Made by a program: the position numbers and the translations under genes. Under the pieces are notes generated by a model, which saw only the letters and a program-made list of their open reading frames with translations, did not search any database and had not been told where the DNA came from. A stretch of DNA of 64,000 bases from JACKAQ01 sp020634975 [NCBI: Calditrichia bacterium] (lineage in GTDB: Bacteria; Calditrichota; Calditrichia; RBG-13-44-9): NCBI GenBank assembly GCA_020634975.1, contig JACKAQ010000005.1, positions 1 through 64,000 on the forward strand, read 5' to 3'. Below, in pieces: positions 60,191-64,000 of the stretch (its first letter is position 1; every line of letters begins with the position of its first letter).

Positions 60191-62260
60191 TTATGGATTA
60201 ACGCCGATAGAATAATTATCGCCATCGATCAGCGGAATGGTGCCGGTCCACTGCGCGGCAGATTCCCGCATATCATCTGCATCTTGCGGAAAACGATTGT
60301 CGTCGGGCAGCATTTGCCAGATTTTTACAAAATTGTCGCCATTCCAGGTTATAATTTTTTTGCCGCCATCCACAAAAAACGCGCCGGTTAACTGCTGCAC
60401 CACTTCATCTGCCGGTAAATGTTGCAGCACTGCCGCCGGTTGCTCAGCTGTTGCGGATGCATCCCAAATCCGGAACGCGCCGTCGCTGCCGCCGGTTACC
60501 AGCCAGCGGTTGTCCGGCGAAATCAGCCCGAAAAATATGCCGTTGCTGGCTTCCGATTTGCTGTTCCGGTGGCGCATATTTCCGGCTATGGCTGTTGGCG
60601 GATTAACTTGCCAGAGCCGCGCCGTGTTGTCAAATCCCCACGAAAAAATGCGATTGTTCGCATCGTCGAGGATCGCGCCGAGCACCCAGCCATCGTGCGA
60701 AAATGGCGGTGTAATCGCATCACCGGTTTGGGAATCCCACATCCGGAGGGTTTCGTCGCTGCTCCACGATAAAATTGCCGCACCGTCGCGAACGTAGGTT
60801 GCGCCCAAAACGGCATCGTTGTGGCGCATGGTTTTGGCAAATTTTTGCTGCCCGGGCAGCGCCCATTGTTGAATGCTGCCATCTGTTGCCCAAATGAGCA
60901 CGCGTTTTCCCGACGGATGATATTGCCCGCCGTTGAGCGAACCGGAATGGCGCATCGGGCGGGAAATTGGCGTGCCGCTGCGCGAATCTTCGCGAATTGC
61001 GGTGCTGTCGTCACTCCACATCAGGAATTCCTCACCGTCCGGCGAAAACGCGATGCCGCCGATCCAACCATCCTGCGGCGATTCGCTGATCAGTTTACCG
61101 GTTGAAATATCCCACAATCGCGCGGTGAAATCGTCTGCGGTTGTCACCAGTCGTTGCGCATCCGGCGACAGGTGTGCCTGCAAAATGCCCGATTGATCGG
61201 TGAAAATAATCTCGCTGTTGCCGGTGGTCCGGCTTGTCCGGCGAACCTCGCCGTTGTTGCTCCAGCTCAAAATGGCATCGCCATCGGGCAGCCACGCCAC
61301 ACCGCTGATTTTTTCGGAATGGGTGATGGTTGCGGGGCTGTTTTTTGCGGATTTGAGCTGCCAGATTTGAGCGGTGTTCCCGCCCCAAATCAGCAAATTG
61401 CTGCTGTCCGGCGATGGCAAAACGCCGGCAATTTGCGCCGGATGTTTGATGGTTTGATCCAATTTTGCAACCGGCCAAATTTCTTTTAATTGGCTGCTGA
61501 TTTGCGCTATCAATCCGGATTCGGGCGACTGGTCGTACGCTGCCGCCAGCAAATGCAGCCGTAACAGCGGGTTGTTATCGAGCGTTGCCACCCGGCTTTC
61601 GTTGAGCAATTGTTGCGCGCGGGCGTTATTTAATTCCTGAGTAGCAGTGGCGCGTTGCTGCAACCACCAAAACAGCGTCAAAAATACCAGGCTCAGCGCG
61701 GCGCCGATAATCAGGCTCATGCGCAGTTTTTTGCTGCGATTTTGACGTTTTAACTCCAAATCAGACAATGTTTTAACATCGATAGTTGATAACCGGGAAA
61801 GCAGCGTCAGCCACGATTCAAACGTGCCGGCATCACTCGCGGGATGGGCCAGTTTTTCGATCTGCCGAATTACAACCGGACGGGTGGAAATACCGGCGTC
61901 CGCCATTGCCTCCGGCAACACATTTTCGCTTTCTCCGCTTTTTGCGAACAGAACAGGGACAATATCCGCAGCATCGCGAACAGCCAAAAAATCGCGGATT
62001 TGTTGATTCATTTGCGGATCGCGGCGCGTTTCCGGCGAATAGGCTGCCAGAAATTTTTTGGAATGTTGTAACGGTTGGGTAAAAATTTCTCCCTGATACA
62101 TTTTGGCAACTTCCGGCGAATCCAGAAATATGCGCAAATGGCGATGGGCAAATCCCATTTCCGGGTGTGGTGCATAATTGGTCAGCGCGGTTTCGAGTAT
62201 CTCGACGGCTTCCGCATCTGCGTCGCTAAAGCAAATATAAACATCATGTTGGAATTTCAT
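60191..62260 (-). CDS. TIR-transmembrane-WD40 repeat protein
   Basis: A protein of 689 residues. The N-terminal 150 residues resemble a TIR domain: HDVYICFSDADAEAVEILE, an arched loop with RIFLDSPEVAKMYQG, LQHSKKFLAAYSPE. A single membrane helix (about 180-205, MSLIIGAALSLVFLTLFWWL) follows basic residues, so the TIR is cytosolic and the rest periplasmic. The remainder has about nine WD40-type blades ending in segments such as ARLWDIS, LRMWDSQ and FRIWDAS. TIR proteins in bacteria can cleave NAD or signal; the catalytic Glu is not certain here. I use ATG 62260; a TTG at 62305 (GAGG upstream) is possible. Confidence 0.82.
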   Translation of the reverse strand: MKFQHDVYICFSDADAEAVEILETALTNYAPHPEMGFAHRHLRIFLDSPEVAKMYQGEIFTQPLQHSKKFLAAYSPETRRDPQMNQQIRDFLAVRDAADIVPVLFAKSGESENVLPEAMADAGISTRPVVIRQIEKLAHPASDAGTFESWLTLLSRLSTIDVKTLSDLELKRQNRSKKLRMSLIIGAALSLVFLTLFWWLQQRATATQELNNARAQQLLNESRVATLDNNPLLRLHLLAAAYDQSPESGLIAQISSQLKEIWPVAKLDQTIKHPAQIAGVLPSPDSSNLLIWGGNTAQIWQLKSAKNSPATITHSEKISGVAWLPDGDAILSWSNNGEVRRTSRTTGNSEIIFTDQSGILQAHLSPDAQRLVTTADDFTARLWDISTGKLISESPQDGWIGGIAFSPDGEEFLMWSDDSTAIREDSRSGTPISRPMRHSGSLNGGQYHPSGKRVLIWATDGSIQQWALPGQQKFAKTMRHNDAVLGATYVRDGAAILSWSSDETLRMWDSQTGDAITPPFSHDGWVLGAILDDANNRIFSWGFDNTARLWQVNPPTAIAGNMRHRNSKSEASNGIFFGLISPDNRWLVTGGSDGAFRIWDASATAEQPAAVLQHLPADEVVQQLTGAFFVDGGKKIITWNGDNFVKIWQMLPDDNRFPQDADDMRESAAQWTGTIPLIDGDNYSIGVNP

Positions 62261-62340
62261 TTCCTGCGGGTTCCCTGTTCTCAAAAATATTTTTTTGCTT
62301 TCCAAAACTTCGCCTCAAAGATAATCAATCCTTGAGCGAA

Positions 62341-62378
62341 AAAAAATACCGGTTTGTTAAACTAAACCGGTATTTTTT
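62341..62378. terminator. Bidirectional terminator after the aminotransferase gene
   Basis: A 15-base-pair perfect stem AAAAAATACCGGTTT / AAACCGGTATTTTTT with loop GTTAAACT. It sits between the aminotransferase (ends 62421, minus) and the TIR-WD40 gene start. Confidence 0.9.
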
Positions 62379-62420
62379 AAAATTTTAAACGATGTGATTT
62401 TTTGCGTTCCGCGATTGGAA

Positions 62421-63620
62421 TTACTGCGTGCGACCGGGATAAACCGCCAGCGCTTTCGCCAAAATTTCCATCGAGCGGCGCATTGCCGGGGCATTCAGCA
62501 CAAATGCGATGCGCACTTCGTCGGTGCCAAGTCCGGGCGTGGCGTAAAATCCGGCGGCGGGCGCCATCATCACGGTTTCTTTGTTATCGTGAAAATCGCT
62601 GAGCAGCCATTTGCAGAAATTGTCGGCGTCGTCCACCGGCAGTTTTACAACGGTGTAAAACGCACCGCTGGGTTTGTGAGCAAACGCGCCGGGAATTTTG
62701 GCGAGCCCCTCAAAAACGGCTTCGCGGCGGGCGAGGTATTCGCCCATCACTTCGTCAAAATAGGATTGCGGGGTATCCAGCGCGGCGGTTGCGGCAATCT
62801 GCTCCAGCGTCGGCGGGCAAAGCCGTGCCTGTCCGAAGCGCAGCGCGGTATCCAAAATCGCTTTGTTTTTAGTAACGATGCAGCCCACTCGTGCGCCACA
62901 GGCGCTGTATCGTTTGGAAATGCTGTCCACAATAATGGCGCGTTCGTCCATATCTTTCAGGTGCATCACCGAGTGGTGCTGTTTGCCGTCATACACAAAT
63001 TCGCGATACACTTCGTCGCCGATCAAATACAAATCGTTGTTGATGGCTATATCGCGCAAAGTTTCCATTTCTGCTTTCGAATAGACGTATCCCGTGGGAT
63101 TGTTTGGGTTGCAAATCATGATCGCTTTGGTTCGACGGGTAATTTTCTGTTCGATTTCCGATGCGTCCGGTAATTTGAAACCGTTTTCCGCGCTGCAGGT
63201 GAGCGGCACAACCCGTACGCCGGCCTCCACCGCAAAACCCAGATAATTGGTGTAAAACGGCTCGGGAATGAGAATTTCATCGCCGGGATCCATGCAGGCC
63301 AGCATCACAAAAATGATGGCTTCGCTTCCGGCGGTGGTCACCAGCACTTCGTCTTTGCTGACGTTGATGCCGTTTTTCTGGTAGTATTTCGCAAGCCCTT
63401 CACGATATTCCCACAAACCGGCGGAGTGTCCGTATTCCAGCACCGTGATGTCGTGATTGCGAAACGCATCCATCATCACTTTCGGGGTGGGAATATCCGG
63501 TTGACCGATGTTGAGGTGATACACTTTCACCCCACGGGATTTGGCGGCTTCCGCAAATGGCACCAGCTTGCGGATGGGCGAAGGCGGCATAATTCGGGCG
63601 CGTTCGGAAATTCCTGGCAT
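62421..63620 (-). CDS. Pyridoxal-phosphate aminotransferase, class I/II (aspartate aminotransferase-like)
   Basis: A protein of 399 residues. The PLP Lys is in SISKRYSACGARVG, the Asp in LIGDEVYREF and the Tyr in EPFYTNY; NPNNPTGYVYS and YHLNIGQPDIPTP are fold-type I features. It transfers amino groups between amino and 2-oxo acids; the exact substrate (aspartate, alanine or aromatic) is open. The gene precedes a branched-chain aminotransferase fragment upstream on the same strand, so amino-acid metabolism is a shared theme. GAGAGGAG precedes ATG. Confidence 0.93.
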   Translation of the reverse strand: MPGISERARIMPPSPIRKLVPFAEAAKSRGVKVYHLNIGQPDIPTPKVMMDAFRNHDITVLEYGHSAGLWEYREGLAKYYQKNGINVSKDEVLVTTAGSEAIIFVMLACMDPGDEILIPEPFYTNYLGFAVEAGVRVVPLTCSAENGFKLPDASEIEQKITRRTKAIMICNPNNPTGYVYSKAEMETLRDIAINNDLYLIGDEVYREFVYDGKQHHSVMHLKDMDERAIIVDSISKRYSACGARVGCIVTKNKAILDTALRFGQARLCPPTLEQIAATAALDTPQSYFDEVMGEYLARREAVFEGLAKIPGAFAHKPSGAFYTVVKLPVDDADNFCKWLLSDFHDNKETVMMAPAAGFYATPGLGTDEVRIAFVLNAPAMRRSMEILAKALAVYPGRTQ

Positions 63621-63673
63621 GGTTGCACTCCTCTCATATTAAAAATTGAATATTGTAAATTTAATAATCACAA

Positions 63674-64000
63674 TTATTTATGAATATAAGTCAGCCAATG
63701 GTCATACACCTGATGCTGACCGCGAACAATCTCGCCGTAAAGCGTGGCCAATTTTTGGGTGATTGCGCCGGGCTTGCCATCGCCGATGGCGTAGGTTTGC
63801 CAATCTGATTGGGGAATATCGCGATCCCGCGAATCAGTGATGCGGGAAATGGGCGTTACTTCCGCTGCTGTTCCGGTAAAAAATGCCTCGTCCGCGCCCA
63901 ATAAATCGCTCACGGTGATCGGAGCGATTTCAGTGTTGTATCCCAAATTTTGGGCGATTTCCAAAATACTGGTTCGGGTAATGCCTTCCAGCACAGATTC
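63674..64000 (-). CDS. ilvE: Branched-chain amino acid aminotransferase, C-terminal fragment (cut by window edge)
   Basis: The visible part is the last 108 or so residues; the frame continues past 64000 without a start. FFTGTAAEVTPISRI is the class IV PLP-aminotransferase signature and SVLEGITRTSILEIAQNLGY is typical of IlvE. The enzyme makes Val, Leu and Ile from 2-oxo acids and glutamate. It lies upstream of the aminotransferase gene on the same strand; 53 bases separate them. Confidence 0.9.
   Translation of the reverse strand, partial: ESVLEGITRTSILEIAQNLGYNTEIAPITVSDLLGADEAFFTGTAAEVTPISRITDSRDRDIPQSDWQTYAIGDGKPGAITQKLATLYGEIVRGQHQVYDHWLTYIHK

Noticed and set aside
53612-62260. A defence island joining the STAND-like NTPase and the TIR-WD40 gene
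   Set aside because: They are about 5 kb apart, on opposite strands, with an ECF operon and metabolic genes between; no nuclease, reverse transcriptase or other known defence gene is present.
62394-63173. Open frame of about 260 codons on the plus strand
   Set aside because: It lies wholly antisense to the aminotransferase gene, has low-complexity His/Phe/Gly-rich composition and no ribosome site.
1-64000. CRISPR array, insertion sequence, prophage or integrase
   Set aside because: No regularly spaced repeats, transposase-like or integrase-like proteins and no terminal repeats were seen on either strand.

Overview
The window is a gene-dense stretch of bacterial chromosome with about 60 protein genes, three tRNA genes and several clear hairpin terminators. 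I infer a Gram-negative member of the FCB/Calditrichota-like bacteria. The clues are a C-terminal tail beginning NYPNPFNPETTI on a secreted beta-helix protein (the sorting-tail style of that group), a TonB/ExbB/ExbD set, MreBCD-RodA-PBP2, a ferredoxin-dependent 2-oxoacid oxidoreductase and an HMG-CoA reductase. The phylum is an inference; no rRNA or other decisive marker is present.

Layout. 0.15-5 kb: an unrecognised helical protein, a hybrid GAF histidine kinase and a gamma-glutamyltranspeptidase. 5.4-10.8 kb: an eight-gene same-strand signalling run made of an NtrB-like kinase, a lone receiver, a PATAN protein, two roadblock-type proteins, a winged-helix-like protein, a HAMP membrane sensor without output domain and an MglA-type small GTPase. 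10.9-15 kb: an MFS permease, a membrane-anchored HExxH peptidase and a CtpA-type protease. 15.2-17.4 kb: exbB-exbD-exbD-tonB. 17.5-22 kb: a GlmU-like protein, LD-carboxypeptidase, purN and purH. 21.9-29.3 kb: mreB, mreC, mreD, mrdA, rodA, lgt and a CpoB/YbgF-like lipoprotein, the machinery of cell elongation and lipoprotein maturation. 29.3-32.4 kb: tRNA-Val, then pyrR-pyrB-pyrC behind a hairpin leader. 32.6-36 kb: dnaK, grpE, csrA. 36.2-39.1 kb: korA-korB. 39.1-39.8 kb: tRNA-Ser, tadA and tRNA-Arg on the minus strand. 40.3-45.1 kb: nrnA-like, NUDIX, then a second signalling group (STAS protein, receiver fused to an RsbW-like ATPase, a REC-DHp-REC protein lacking a kinase ATPase domain) and a PAP2 phosphatase. 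45.2-53.3 kb: a DinB-like protein, a frameshifted M20 hydrolase, an MltD-like transglycosylase with three LysM domains, a thioesterase, the secreted beta-helix protein and HMG-CoA reductase. 53.6-57.7 kb: a membrane STAND-like NTPase with a DUF1566/Lcl_C-like tail, then an ECF sigma factor, its zinc-finger anti-sigma factor and two Spy/CpxP-like proteins. 57.8-64 kb, minus strand: an M20 deacylase, GNAT and NTF2-like operon, a TIR-transmembrane-WD40 protein, an aminotransferase and the end of a branched-chain aminotransferase.

The features most worth follow-up are the MglA/roadblock/PATAN operon, the STAND NTPase with its Lcl_C-like tail beside an ECF regulon, the TIR-WD40 protein, and the partner-switch/phosphorelay group. 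The ECF sigma gene and its anti-sigma gene are each preceded by the same two-part element with identical 13-base spacing, GAAAGATTT then GTCTAA. I take this as the self-recognised promoter; it also decides the start codons of both genes. No CRISPR array, insertion sequence, integrase or rRNA was seen.
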